Source of the DNA: an uncultured Eubacterium sp.
GTDB lineage: Bacteria > Bacillota > Clostridia > Lachnospirales > Lachnospiraceae
NCBI GenBank assembly: GCA_934316845.1
Contig: CAKRDZ010000007.1
Location: forward strand, 1 to 64,000
Direction: 5' to 3'
Length of the DNA stretch: 64,000 bases
Shown: one piece after another, positions 15,236 to 25,500 of the stretch
How positions within the stretch are numbered: the stretch's first letter is position 1
How the letters are laid out: each line of letters starts with the position of its first letter
Program-made: the position numbers and the translations under genes
The notes under the pieces: model-generated
Told to the model about the DNA's origin: nothing
The model's input: the letters and a program-made list of their open reading frames with translations, nothing else
The model's database searches: none

Positions 15236-17071
15236 ATGGCTAAGAAGGTAGTAGTGGTTCGTGTAGGAACTGAGACGATTCGAATTGTACATATGGATAA
15301 TACACCGGATAACCCTACTGTATATGGCTGTGTTCGTGTGCCGACTCCACAGGGAGCAGTAGAAGATGGTGAAGTAAAAAACATCATGGACGTCAGTCGT
15401 CGTATCAAACAGGCATGTCAGGAAAAAGGAATTACCACCAAAGATGTAATTTTTTCCCTGTCATCATCAAAGATTGCAAACCGTGAAACGACGATCCCTC
15501 TTGTAAAAGACAGCAAGATTCAGGGAATTGTAGATGCAAAGGTTGGAGATCTTTTCCCTATGGATAAAGATCGCTATATTTTCTCTTATGTAAAGCAGGG
15601 CGGAAGCCGTACTGCAGAAGAAGGAGAAAAAGTAACAGACGGTTCGGAAAAGGCAAAAGAGCAGGAAAAAGAGGAAGAACCGGAGATTACGGATGATACA
15701 AAGAAAAAGAAGAAAAAACGTGAACTTAAACTTAACTTTAATATAAGTAAGAAGAAAAATGCGGAGGAAGGAGAAGAAGCACCTCAGGATGTGCTTGATC
15801 TTCTTGTTTATGCTGCTCCGATCGATCTGGTTCGTTCTTATTATGCATTGGCAGAAGGCTGTGACTTTAACGTAATGGCCATTGAAGTAGATGGTAATGG
15901 TATTTTCCAGATCATGAAACGTCAGGTTAATGAAGGTGTCGAGATGGCAGTTCAGATTAACCGTGATGCGACATTGATCAATATCATGAGCAAAGACAAA
16001 CTTCTTCTTCAAAGAACCATTCCTTATGGTGCCTCTACAATTGTAGAAGCTGTTATGAATGAGCCTGCGTTCCAGGCTCCGGAATACGATAAGGCATTCA
16101 AGATCATTACGACACAGCGTGTACTTCTGTATAACTTAAATGCATCGAATCCGCAGAATGATCTGTCGATGCAAAAGCGTATTGAACTGACACAAAGCGC
16201 TTCTTCCTTGATCGGAAATGTTTATCGTGTCATTGAGTATTACAATTCAAGATATCGCGAAGAACCTGTAAGTGGTATTATTGTAACCGGTGATGGTGCA
16301 AAGATTGCCGGTATTCATGAACTGATGGCAAATGAACTTGGGATTCCTACACGTACACCAAGTGAACTGCAGGGTGTTCAGTTTAACCGTCAGATTGAAG
16401 TAAATGTCAACATTCTCCAGTATGTTGGCTGTTTTGGTGCGGTATACAGCCCGGTTAATTTTATTCCGGAAGATATTAAAAATAAGACAGCAACCCGTGA
16501 ATCTATCAAAGGTATCGCGGCGGTGTTTGCGGCGTCTATTATTGTATGTATTGTGATGGTTGCGTTTTCTATGATTGTGGCAGGAACGGCAAAAAGTTCT
16601 TATGAGCAGTCGGCTCAGAAAGAACGTGCACTTCAGCCGGTGCAGGCACAGTATGATAACCTTCAAAATGATATGAAACGTATTCTTACTTATATGAAGA
16701 TGGAAGGTATCACAGATACCAACAATAATAAACTTCATGCTATTTTGGAACAGGTAAAAGAAACTTGTCCAAAAGATTTTACGATCAGTGCAGTCAATGT
16801 GACAAATAAAGGAGGCACGATCAGCTGTGTATCCACAGATAAAAAACTGTCTTCTGTATCCGCATTGGTAATTCGTTTGAACTTGATCACGAATATTAAA
16901 AATGTTAAGATTTCAAGTTCAATTATTAAGGATGAAGATGGTGTGACAAAGAAACAGCAGTACAAATATACCATTTCCTTTGATTATCTGTCATTCCGTG
17001 AATCACGTGATTCGAATGAAATTGATTTCTTTGGTGATGAATTGACATTAGGCGATGAGGAGGCGAAATAA
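15236..17071 (+). CDS. PilM-PilN fusion protein of the type IV pilus
   Basis: 611 residues. Residues 1-415 are PilM-like: an actin-type fold beginning VVVVRVGTETIRIVHMDN and containing IVTGDGAKIAGIHELMANEL. It is interrupted at about 128-183 by a very charged stretch rich in Glu and Lys. After IPEDIKNKTA, the PilN start normally bound by PilM, a membrane helix (about 425-450) leads into a coiled region and a PilN-like ferredoxin domain. In most species PilM and PilN are separate and PilM binds the PilN N-terminus; here they are joined. ATG at 15236 follows AAAGGAGG; pilO starts one base after the stop. Confidence 0.85.
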   Translation: MAKKVVVVRVGTETIRIVHMDNTPDNPTVYGCVRVPTPQGAVEDGEVKNIMDVSRRIKQACQEKGITTKDVIFSLSSSKIANRETTIPLVKDSKIQGIVDAKVGDLFPMDKDRYIFSYVKQGGSRTAEEGEKVTDGSEKAKEQEKEEEPEITDDTKKKKKKRELKLNFNISKKKNAEEGEEAPQDVLDLLVYAAPIDLVRSYYALAEGCDFNVMAIEVDGNGIFQIMKRQVNEGVEMAVQINRDATLINIMSKDKLLLQRTIPYGASTIVEAVMNEPAFQAPEYDKAFKIITTQRVLLYNLNASNPQNDLSMQKRIELTQSASSLIGNVYRVIEYYNSRYREEPVSGIIVTGDGAKIAGIHELMANELGIPTRTPSELQGVQFNRQIEVNVNILQYVGCFGAVYSPVNFIPEDIKNKTATRESIKGIAAVFAASIIVCIVMVAFSMIVAGTAKSSYEQSAQKERALQPVQAQYDNLQNDMKRILTYMKMEGITDTNNNKLHAILEQVKETCPKDFTISAVNVTNKGGTISCVSTDKKLSSVSALVIRLNLITNIKNVKISSSIIKDEDGVTKKQQYKYTISFDYLSFRESRDSNEIDFFGDELTLGDEEAK

Positions 17072-17072
17072 C

Positions 17073-17792
17073 ATGGGCGGTAAACTTACTTTAAATCAAA
17101 TGCGTGTAATTTTGTTGGCGGGTGCAATACTGCTTTTGGTTTTGGCATATTTCCTCGGATTTCAGCCAAATATGGATTCTGCTTCCGAATATCAGGTAAA
17201 AACAGAAGCATCGGAAAAGCACATTCGTGAATTAGAAGCGTTGAAGAGTGAAGTTAAGAACCTGGAAATTTTTACATCTTTGTATAATGACGATATTAAA
17301 GATTACATTAATTCATTTCCGGTTAAACTGACACAGCAGAAGTCCGTATATCTTTTGTATCGTATGATGATCAATACGGAAGTTAATGTAACCAGTATCA
17401 CACCGGGAACAGAATCTCCGTTTTATTACAAAGGAAATGTTCTTACTTCCGATGGAGATAAGGCGCAGGCGCAGGAAGATGCGAAGAAAGAGGCAATGTC
17501 CGAAATTACAGTTGTAGATATGGAACAGATGGTAGGAAATGTAGCTTCCTATACCATTGAACTTTCCGGTACAACGAAGCAGATTTATGACTGCCTTGAC
17601 TGGATTACAGAAAATGATGAAAAAATGTCTGTAGGTGATGTAAATATTCAGTTCGATAAGAGTACAGGTAAATTGTCCGGTACCATTGTTGTGAATTTCT
17701 ATGCTATGCTTGGAAATGGTGTTGCCTACAAAGAACCGGATACATCAGGATTTGCATATGGTGTAAATAATGTATTTGGCGCAGTTAAGTAA
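17073..17792 (+). CDS. pilO: PilO-like type IV pilus alignment protein
   Basis: 239 residues: one membrane helix (about 10-30, VILLAGAILLLVLAYFLGF), a coiled segment (EKHIRELEALKSEVKNLE) and a C-terminal domain ending in a beta-rich region (KLSGTIVVNFYAML). Layout and position after pilM-pilN match PilO, the partner of PilN. Sequence similarity within PilO is always weak, so the call leans on context. The start is ATG at 17073 behind GAGGAGG. Confidence 0.8.
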   Translation: MGGKLTLNQMRVILLAGAILLLVLAYFLGFQPNMDSASEYQVKTEASEKHIRELEALKSEVKNLEIFTSLYNDDIKDYINSFPVKLTQQKSVYLLYRMMINTEVNVTSITPGTESPFYYKGNVLTSDGDKAQAQEDAKKEAMSEITVVDMEQMVGNVASYTIELSGTTKQIYDCLDWITENDEKMSVGDVNIQFDKSTGKLSGTIVVNFYAMLGNGVAYKEPDTSGFAYGVNNVFGAVK

Positions 17793-17818
17793 GAAATAAA
17801 GAGAAAGGTGGTGTTATT

Positions 17819-18991
17819 ATGTGCTTACAGGAATTGCGACAGGATGATAGAGGTTTTTCGCTGATTGAAGTTGTATTGGCAGTGGCAATACTGGCACTGG
17901 TAACACTGCCTATTATTAACTATTTCACGTATTCCGGGTTACGTACGGCAGATGGACGAGATAAGCAGTCGGCCACGGTCGTAGCGGAAGATGTTTTGGA
18001 TGAATTGAACTCATACGATGATTTCACACAGATTGAAAATATTGCAAGTTCCGGTGCAGTTGGAGCGGATAAGTGGACGGTTGTTCCGGATCCATCTAAT
18101 CCGGTTAAATTTACCTATACGGATCTGACTAAAAAAGTAAAGATGAACAATGTTAATTATGAAGCAAAAGTTCATATTACCTATACAGATCATACTACAG
18201 CAGACGGAAAGTCGTATAATACCGGTTATGATTCCAATACTCTGACAAAGGATACAAATAGTGCGATTGATTCGGAATTTAATGATTACAAAATTCCAAG
18301 TCCGGATCACATTTACGGAAAAGAAAATGTTGTAGCAAAAGAAGAAGATCAGATCGATCAGGCAGTAAGTTATTTTTTGACCAATGAAAACACAGAGTCC
18401 ACTTCATTTTTTACAAAATATAATTTGATCAAAGATAAACTGCTGAGAAAAATTGCAATTGATATCAGAGAAAAAGATGGAGATCCGGATTCATACAGTA
18501 TTAAAGTATCGTATCTCTATGAATTGAATGGGGCCAATGTTTCTCCAAATATAAAAAATGGTGTTTATGAAGTCCCGCTGGAAATTTCAGAAGTAAAAAA
18601 AGAGACATTAAAAAATATTTATGTTTTTTATAATTTAAGAGATGATTATGATAATGATAGTTTAAGACTGACATTTGGCTCAGAAATCACAGAAAATGAC
18701 ATTGCGAAAATTAAGTTTTATATGTGCGGTCTGACAAATTCAGAGTGCACAGATCGAAAAATGAATTATAAGTTTGCGCTGGCAGCCGGATCAGATCCCC
18801 TTGCTCACAAATGTTCATTTTTGTTTAATGGAGAGACAGAAACTGTTTTAACAGCCAAAAAAGAAGATGGAACAGATGTGGAGTTTGTACCTAAAGAAAA
18901 TAGAAAAAGAATTGGGGCAATTGAGGTTAGTGTGTATGAAGAAGGTGGCGGTGATCCGCTTGCCGTATTGAATACGACGATTAGTGAGTAA
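17819..18991 (+). CDS. Minor type IV pilin, PilV-like
   Basis: 390 residues. A 12-residue leader ending DDRG is followed by FSLIEVVLAVAILALVTLPI, a standard class III signal with Glu at +5. The long mature domain (about 375 residues) has no recognised motif, and its last third is beta-strand-like. Minor pilins prime assembly and may carry adhesive functions. It precedes three more pilin-like genes with short gaps. Confidence 0.82.
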   Translation: MCLQELRQDDRGFSLIEVVLAVAILALVTLPIINYFTYSGLRTADGRDKQSATVVAEDVLDELNSYDDFTQIENIASSGAVGADKWTVVPDPSNPVKFTYTDLTKKVKMNNVNYEAKVHITYTDHTTADGKSYNTGYDSNTLTKDTNSAIDSEFNDYKIPSPDHIYGKENVVAKEEDQIDQAVSYFLTNENTESTSFFTKYNLIKDKLLRKIAIDIREKDGDPDSYSIKVSYLYELNGANVSPNIKNGVYEVPLEISEVKKETLKNIYVFYNLRDDYDNDSLRLTFGSEITENDIAKIKFYMCGLTNSECTDRKMNYKFALAAGSDPLAHKCSFLFNGETETVLTAKKEDGTDVEFVPKENRKRIGAIEVSVYEEGGGDPLAVLNTTISE

Positions 18992-19010
18992 ATGATTGGA
19001 GGTTTTTCAT

Positions 19011-21368
19011 ATGATAAAAAAGTGGATTAAAAAATTCAATGAAAAACTGCATAAAGCAAATGAAGATGATAGAGGTTCTGCATTTGTAATGGTCGTAATT
19101 GGAGTGATGGCAACGGCGATCATTGGTGCTACGGTTTTATCTCTTGCGACAAATTACTTTGTATCCGTTGTTGTTGACCAGCAGGGCACAGATAATTACT
19201 ATGAAACAGAGGCTATTGTTGCAGAGATTCGAAGCGGTATTGAAGAAATTGCAGGAGTTAGTAATGAAGTAGCATATCTGCAGACGCTGGACAATTATAA
19301 TGACGAAAGCGGAGCACTTCAGGATTTTTATTCAAGATTGTATTTATCAGGTATTGTTTATGGTATCAAGAATCGAAATAACTTTACCAAAGACATTTAC
19401 AGTTCCTATATTGATAATACATACAAGAAAAATTCAAAAATTGATTTTACGCTGATTCCAACAGAATATAATTCCGATACGCTGGATACAACGGTAGATC
19501 CGCAGGTTTCGACAGGGGCAAACAACTATTTTTCGGCAAGTTTGCTGCAGTCGATGATTACAAGAAGAAATACCGTGGTTACAAGTGATATCATAAATTA
19601 TTTCTTTTATCGTGATAAAGATAGTGGAAAACGCTGGCTTACATTGAAAGGGATCAAAGTCTCTTATAAAGATGATAAGGGGTATTCGACTGACATTCAG
19701 ACAGATATTGTCATTCAGGTGCCGGATTATCAGTTTGAAGGCGAAGATACATTTGATCAGCTTAAAAACTATATTACGATCAGCGATGATATGCTTACAA
19801 TCGAAGGGCAGGCAAATGTCGGATTTCATGGTAACGTTTATGCCGGAGGATCGCAGACAGATTATAATTACGACGAAGGTATTGTTGCCGGAGCAGAATC
19901 AAATGCAACGTTTGACTCCGGTAAGATTATCACCCGTGGTGCTTTGAATCTTTTGACAGGAGCAAGTGTGACAGTAAATGGAGCGGATTTTTGGACGAAA
20001 AACATTTTGTTGAATCCATTTGGAAGTTCTCCATCTACCAATAGTTCTACTTTGAATTTGAATTGTAATTCTTATGTTTTGGATGATTTGAGTATTAATG
20101 ATAACAATTCGAATGTCACTTTAGGTGGTACTTATTATGGATACAGTTATAATGTAGATAACTCGCAGGGAACCGGTCAGAAACAGCTGGCTGATTACAG
20201 TAGTGCGATTTTGGTGAATGGCAAAAACACATTATTGGATGCCGCGTCCAATTTGTCTAAGTTGGTTTTGGCAGGACGTGCGTTTGTTCAGAGAAATGAT
20301 TCAACAGGTGCGAAGTCTGCAGCGAATATTGAAGATATTGCGATGGGTGAGTCAGCGTCCATTAAAAGTAATCAGGTTGCATACTTGCTGCCACAGGAAT
20401 ATATTGTAAAAGGACATAACCCATTGATGACAGCAACTGAATTTGATTCGGACAATGTTGAGGCAAACTACAATAAGGCTACTCTCCTGAGAGATTTAGG
20501 AACTTATCTTGATAACACTAAGCCGGTGACGCTAAATTACAGCAATACAGGCGGTTATGTATATTTGTATTTGAATTTTAAAGATTATAAGAGTGCAAAT
20601 GATTATTTTGCCAATTATTATTCCAAGCAGAATCCGGATAATGTGGATATGCTGAATGAACGTGCACAGACATATATTACTTCGAATCTTGCTGCCACTC
20701 CTACAGATGGCATTCGGATCAATCCGGCGTTGTACCTGCTTGCCGGTAATGTGATTAAAAGTTATTATGAAGGTGCAGATGGCACCAATAAGATGGAAAG
20801 TAATTATTTCGCTAATGATGAAGCGTCTGCCTCCCTTTTGGCAGACGGCTATAAAAAAATGGTACAGTATATGAGTCTTCAGTTATCACTCGTTGGTGGT
20901 AAGTATACGAATACAACCGGTACAGCACCACGTATGGAGTTGTATTATGAGGGGGCAAGTTCCGAACAAAAATCTCAGATTTGTCTTGTGAAAGATAGGA
21001 TTGTAGATTTTAGTGCGGTTCCATCAGGCGGTGCAAGGCAGTCTATTGATGATGGAATTGCTTATATCACGCCGGGAGGAATATCCAGTCTGAAGGATCT
21101 TGGTATCTCAAAAGGTTTTGTTATAGCTGGCGGAGATGTAGTGATTGATTGTAATTTCCAAGGCTTGATCTTATCAGGTGGTAAAATTACAGTCCAGCTT
21201 GGAGGTACCTATCAGGAGGTTTCCGATGCGAGTATGATGGTTGAAATTCTTGACTGGATCAAGAAAGATGATACCTGGAAAGAGTATTTTTATGCAACGA
21301 AGGAGAATAAACAGCATCAAAATACCGTGGCTGAATGTATCGGATATGAAAACTGGACAAAGAATTAA
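19011..21368 (+). CDS. Very large PilX/GspK-like pseudopilin lacking Glu5
   Basis: 785 residues. The leader ends EDDRG and the following helix is SAFVMVVIGVMATAIIGATV: a prepilin-type segment in which the usual Glu at +5 is absent, as in GspK and PilX-type tip proteins. A conserved-looking YYETEAIVAEIRSGIEE follows. About residues 260-480 and 650-760 are rich in Asn, Gly and Ser in short alternating patterns (SVTVNGADFWTKNILL, GFVIAGGDVVIDCNFQGLIL), suggesting a beta-helix or beta-sandwich. GspK caps the pseudopilus tip, so a tip role is plausible. Start: ATG at 19011 after TGGAGG. Confidence 0.72.
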   Translation: MIKKWIKKFNEKLHKANEDDRGSAFVMVVIGVMATAIIGATVLSLATNYFVSVVVDQQGTDNYYETEAIVAEIRSGIEEIAGVSNEVAYLQTLDNYNDESGALQDFYSRLYLSGIVYGIKNRNNFTKDIYSSYIDNTYKKNSKIDFTLIPTEYNSDTLDTTVDPQVSTGANNYFSASLLQSMITRRNTVVTSDIINYFFYRDKDSGKRWLTLKGIKVSYKDDKGYSTDIQTDIVIQVPDYQFEGEDTFDQLKNYITISDDMLTIEGQANVGFHGNVYAGGSQTDYNYDEGIVAGAESNATFDSGKIITRGALNLLTGASVTVNGADFWTKNILLNPFGSSPSTNSSTLNLNCNSYVLDDLSINDNNSNVTLGGTYYGYSYNVDNSQGTGQKQLADYSSAILVNGKNTLLDAASNLSKLVLAGRAFVQRNDSTGAKSAANIEDIAMGESASIKSNQVAYLLPQEYIVKGHNPLMTATEFDSDNVEANYNKATLLRDLGTYLDNTKPVTLNYSNTGGYVYLYLNFKDYKSANDYFANYYSKQNPDNVDMLNERAQTYITSNLAATPTDGIRINPALYLLAGNVIKSYYEGADGTNKMESNYFANDEASASLLADGYKKMVQYMSLQLSLVGGKYTNTTGTAPRMELYYEGASSEQKSQICLVKDRIVDFSAVPSGGARQSIDDGIAYITPGGISSLKDLGISKGFVIAGGDVVIDCNFQGLILSGGKITVQLGGTYQEVSDASMMVEILDWIKKDDTWKEYFYATKENKQHQNTVAECIGYENWTKN

Positions 21369-21396
21369 TGGATAAGATAGGAAAGAAGGTGATTTC

Positions 21397-21894
21397 GTGA
21401 AATCAAACAATAAAGGTTTTTCGTTGGTTGAGTTAATTATCTCTATTGCGATTCTGGCACTTTTTACTACTGCTGTTGTAGTTGGAATCGGATATATGGA
21501 TATGGCAAATTCAAAAAAATGTACATCCAAGATTGATTCGGGTTTGATGACTTTGAAATCACGGAATATGGCAGATAGTAAGAGAACCTATATGCATATT
21601 TATCGATATAGTGATGGAAATTATTATCTTGCTTTTTCACAGGCAGATAATTATACGGATGCCTCAAAGTTTACACCGGATGGTTCCGGAGAAGAGATTG
21701 CAAATCAGAAATTAAAGATCAGTTATAATGGAACAGAGATTGGTTTAAATGACTGTATCCATATTGGCATTAATAAGAAAGACGGTTCTTTTGATGAAGA
21801 GCCGCATCATGAAGCAATAAGTAAGATTGTTGTGACAGGGTCTTCGGAGCAGACAATCAATCTTGTAACGGCGACCGGAAAATATTTTCAATAA
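21397..21894 (+). CDS. Minor type IV pilin
   Basis: 165 residues with a very short leader MKSNNKG and FSLVELIISIAILALFTTAV, Glu at +5. Starts at GTG after GAAGGTG. The mature part is about 158 residues, size typical of GspH/FimT-like minor pilins. It is one of a pair with the next gene, which has a nearly identical leader. Confidence 0.85.
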   Translation: MKSNNKGFSLVELIISIAILALFTTAVVVGIGYMDMANSKKCTSKIDSGLMTLKSRNMADSKRTYMHIYRYSDGNYYLAFSQADNYTDASKFTPDGSGEEIANQKLKISYNGTEIGLNDCIHIGINKKDGSFDEEPHHEAISKIVVTGSSEQTINLVTATGKYFQ

Positions 21895-21915
21895 AGAGAA
21901 CTGAGGTGAATTTTT

Positions 21916-22524
21916 ATGAAATTGAATAATAAAGGTTTTTCCTTAGTGGAAATTTTGGTTGCAGTTGCAATTTCTACTATTGTTTTCGGAGCAATCACGG
22001 CTTTGATCATATTTGCTTCGAACAGCAGCCAGAAGACAAATGCGCGGGTTACTATGCAGAATGAAGCCAAGGATGCTGTAAATCATATGGAAGCTTATAT
22101 TATTGAAGCACAGTCTGTTGTATGGGACAGCACCAATAATGCCTTGGTTTTAATTAAGGATTCTGAGGATGCAAAAAAGATTGCGACGGGAATTGAATCA
22201 CTTTCCAATATAGGAGCAAAAATAAGTGCATTTAATACGTCAAAGAAAACATTTGCCTACTGGTATGATGCATCGGGAAAGAAGCTTTTCTTTGGGGAAT
22301 GTCGTACGATGACATCCGATCAGACCAATACGGTGGACTTATCTGCAGGAGGGGCACTGCCTACGGATAATATGTATCTTCTGGCAGACCATGTGGAAAA
22401 TTTCACTTGTAAACTTGTAAAAAATCCGAAATCGGGTAAATATACGGTTGATTTTACGATTGATTTTAAGGACAATGTATCTGAGTATTCGCTTGATAAA
22501 TGTGTATACCTGAGAAATCAGTAG
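21916..22524 (+). CDS. Minor type IV pilin, PilW/GspJ-like
   Basis: 202 residues: leader MKLNNKG then FSLVEILVAVAISTIVFGAI, Glu at +5. The region NEAKDAVNHMEAYIIEAQ after the helix and DHVENFTCKLV later resemble GspJ/PilW proteins. In the secretion systems GspH-I-J-K form the tip complex; the four pilin-like genes here could be equivalent. The next gene starts 16 bases later. Confidence 0.85.
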   Translation: MKLNNKGFSLVEILVAVAISTIVFGAITALIIFASNSSQKTNARVTMQNEAKDAVNHMEAYIIEAQSVVWDSTNNALVLIKDSEDAKKIATGIESLSNIGAKISAFNTSKKTFAYWYDASGKKLFFGECRTMTSDQTNTVDLSAGGALPTDNMYLLADHVENFTCKLVKNPKSGKYTVDFTIDFKDNVSEYSLDKCVYLRNQ

Positions 22525-22540
22525 AAGGGAGCGATAATAA

Positions 22541-25500
22541 ATGAAAAGGGGTCAGACAAAGCAGAAAAAATGGAAAAAGAGAATTGGCTATTCAGCGATA
22601 ACACTTGTTTTAGTTTGTGTTTTTGTTGTTGGCTTTTTTGCCATTAAAACGGGAAGCATTTTTGGTATGTTTTCCTACGGAAAGCCGTATGTTGAGACAA
22701 ACAGCGATGGGACAGCGGATGCGGTTTCTATTCCGGATGATAAGTTGAAAGTGACAGGACAAGAAGATTATAAGAGTGTTTTGACGTCTTCTTCGACAGA
22801 GTATACAGGGTTAAATGCGCTTCCTGAAATCCCGGAAGCAAATTCCGCAGATGACAAAGGTACAGAAAAGAATCCACTTGTTATCTTGGAGATTGTTCCG
22901 GAATTGTCACAGCAGTCCCTGAGTTATTTTGCTACATCAAAAGAAGATGGACTTCCTTTTGATCCCCTTGAGATGAGCATGAAGATGTCAAAGGATCAGA
23001 AACAGTCCTATATCCATTCTTCCATGCAGCAGACTTTTATGTTGAATAATGATCATATTAAAAGTGGAAATTGGAAACCACAGGGATTAAAGAGTGCAAA
23101 TTTATCCTGGCTTACTCAGGTGGGTGGTATTTTCTCAGGAAACAACTTTGATAACCTGTACCAGATTTATGACTATGATCATTCCGTTACGGACAGTTCC
23201 CGAAAGACCAATGGTCATGATTATGATTTTTCCAATGCGCCGCTCTTAAAAGTAGACGCATATTATACGGTTGAAATGAAAAAGGGCAGTACTTTTGTAG
23301 ATAGTTTAAGCCGTGAGAAAAATGGAAATACCGATCCGACGATCGCATCGCTGTATGATGGAAATACAGCTTTTAAAGAGGCTTTTGTGGATAAAGATGG
23401 TCAGGAGATTCCACGAGAAGTAATAGAGGATGATCGGAACTGGGCATGGAATATAGAAGCAGATTCAGATAACAATAAGGAGTTTACAATCTCTGTGACA
23501 AAGCCGACTGCCGAATTCGAGTCAGACTATGCAGAATTGAAATCCGGAGCATTGGATCAAAATGTTTTTCTGGAAAGATATAAAGATGTTCTTTCTATGA
23601 CAGACGCAGGAACAAAAGTGTCGGATGATGAATTCGCCAGAACAGAAGCGTGGTCATTTAATGATGCACAGGAAAAATACAAAGGATATTTTGTATATGT
23701 AGGAAAAGGCAAAGGGCAGGTTGCTCTTGATGTTTATAACGGTGTTTACTATGAGCAGTGGAATACCAATAATAATGCCTGGAATTATGTGGAGAATGCC
23801 GCAGATCTGCCACAAAATGCGGAGGATATCTGGCCGGATGGTAAACAGAACTGGGAGGTTGCCAACAATGTAGGGAATGCTAAAGAGGGACAGTATATCC
23901 TGGCATCCCGTTTTGGTAATATAAATGCAAACGATAAACTTCCGGAAATACAGAAAGAAAGAACCTATACGATTCATTATAAGTATGAAGGTTATAAATT
24001 GAAATTCCAGTATGTGGGTATTATGTGGAATGACGTATTGAAGCGTATGCTCATCAATTTTAAAGATGAAACCGATTCGGATGGAAAAGTAACAAAGACA
24101 GCAGATCAGCAGTATGCGGAATATCATATCAAGATTGTTACGGTAACTCCGGCAATGATTAACGAGATGGATCAGAATGATACCGAAGATACACTGGACT
24201 ACATAGAACGCGCAGATATGTTCTATGTTAGTTCCTATTATGGAGGAAAGAGCGGAACCAATGCGGATCAGGTAAAAAATCTGCGTGACTTTTTCTGGAA
24301 ATACGTTGATCCGGACAAAGAGACAGCTCTTCAAGCAAATAAAAATGACGTAAGCCAGTTGGTTTCTTTTGAAGAGAACGATCTTGAATGGAGCGACTGT
24401 ATGAAGATCATCAAACGTTTGAGCGGTGATGCCGGTCTGGCAATGATGTTCTCCAAACAGATGGGATTCTATCTGGATGATGGTACCGATAAAGTTTGTA
24501 ACCTGATTTATGATTCTACTTACAAACATGATCAGAAGGCAAGTTTGTGTAATCTGGCTAAGCTGTATTTGGTTTCTACGATGTTTGACCTTTCAGCATC
24601 TACGCTGTCGGATAAAACAGATAAGCTGCTTTGGACATTTATGGATAATGTTTACGGTAATGTGAAACAGGTAAAATTGTCAGATTCTGCCAAAGCGCCG
24701 GACAACACGGCTCAGTATACCGGATATTTTAAAGAGGATGAAGAAGGTGTTAATGCTGCCTGCGCTTCTCACGATGCAGATTCGAAGTACACATATTTGT
24801 GGAATCTGTATACGTTTATACCATATGTAACGACGGCAAGTGAAGACGCTTTGTATAGTTCTGATGGTACGGCGGACATGGATGTATTTGTAGAAAAATA
24901 CGGATTCTTAAGTTCTTCTCTGCGGGGAACGTATCCGGAGAGTACGTATGGAGAAGTAAGTGGTAATATTTCGGATAAAGGCTATCGTTGTGGTCTGACT
25001 TCAAATAATAACTTTACGTATACAAGTATTACGGGTACACGAGATCCGTTGGAAGATTACCAGAACGTAACGATTGTTATGCCGGGTGATATGGAGATTG
25101 TTACCTGGCAGATGGGAGAAAATAAGGAAGGGGTACCCGGAACCTTCTTATATGGACAAAAAGGTAATTACAGTGCAAGAGAAAATCTTGATAATAAGAA
25201 CTTTACGATCATTGACAAAGGTGTAATGTCACGTATTGCTGTTGTATTGTTTAACATTTTGCAGAATGCGAAAGCACCGACTCCGGTAATGAAGTTTAAT
25301 GTGGATTCAAACCAGGATTCGCAGAAATATTATCAGAAGATGAGTAATTCCAGTGTGCTGATCGACTTTAACCAGGCTGCTTCTTATAATGAAAACCGAA
25401 GTAAGCAGAAAAATGTTTTGAAACTGTTCTGCACATTGAATAACTCGGCGAATAAAGAAAATTCGATTATTACATCGATTAAGATGGTAGATCCGAATGA

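Noticed and set aside
6943..22524. Type II secretion system instead of a type IV pilus
   Set aside because: PilT, PilM and a single small Ser/Thr-rich major pilin favour a pilus, and a Firmicute has no outer membrane secretin; homologous parts are shared between the systems.
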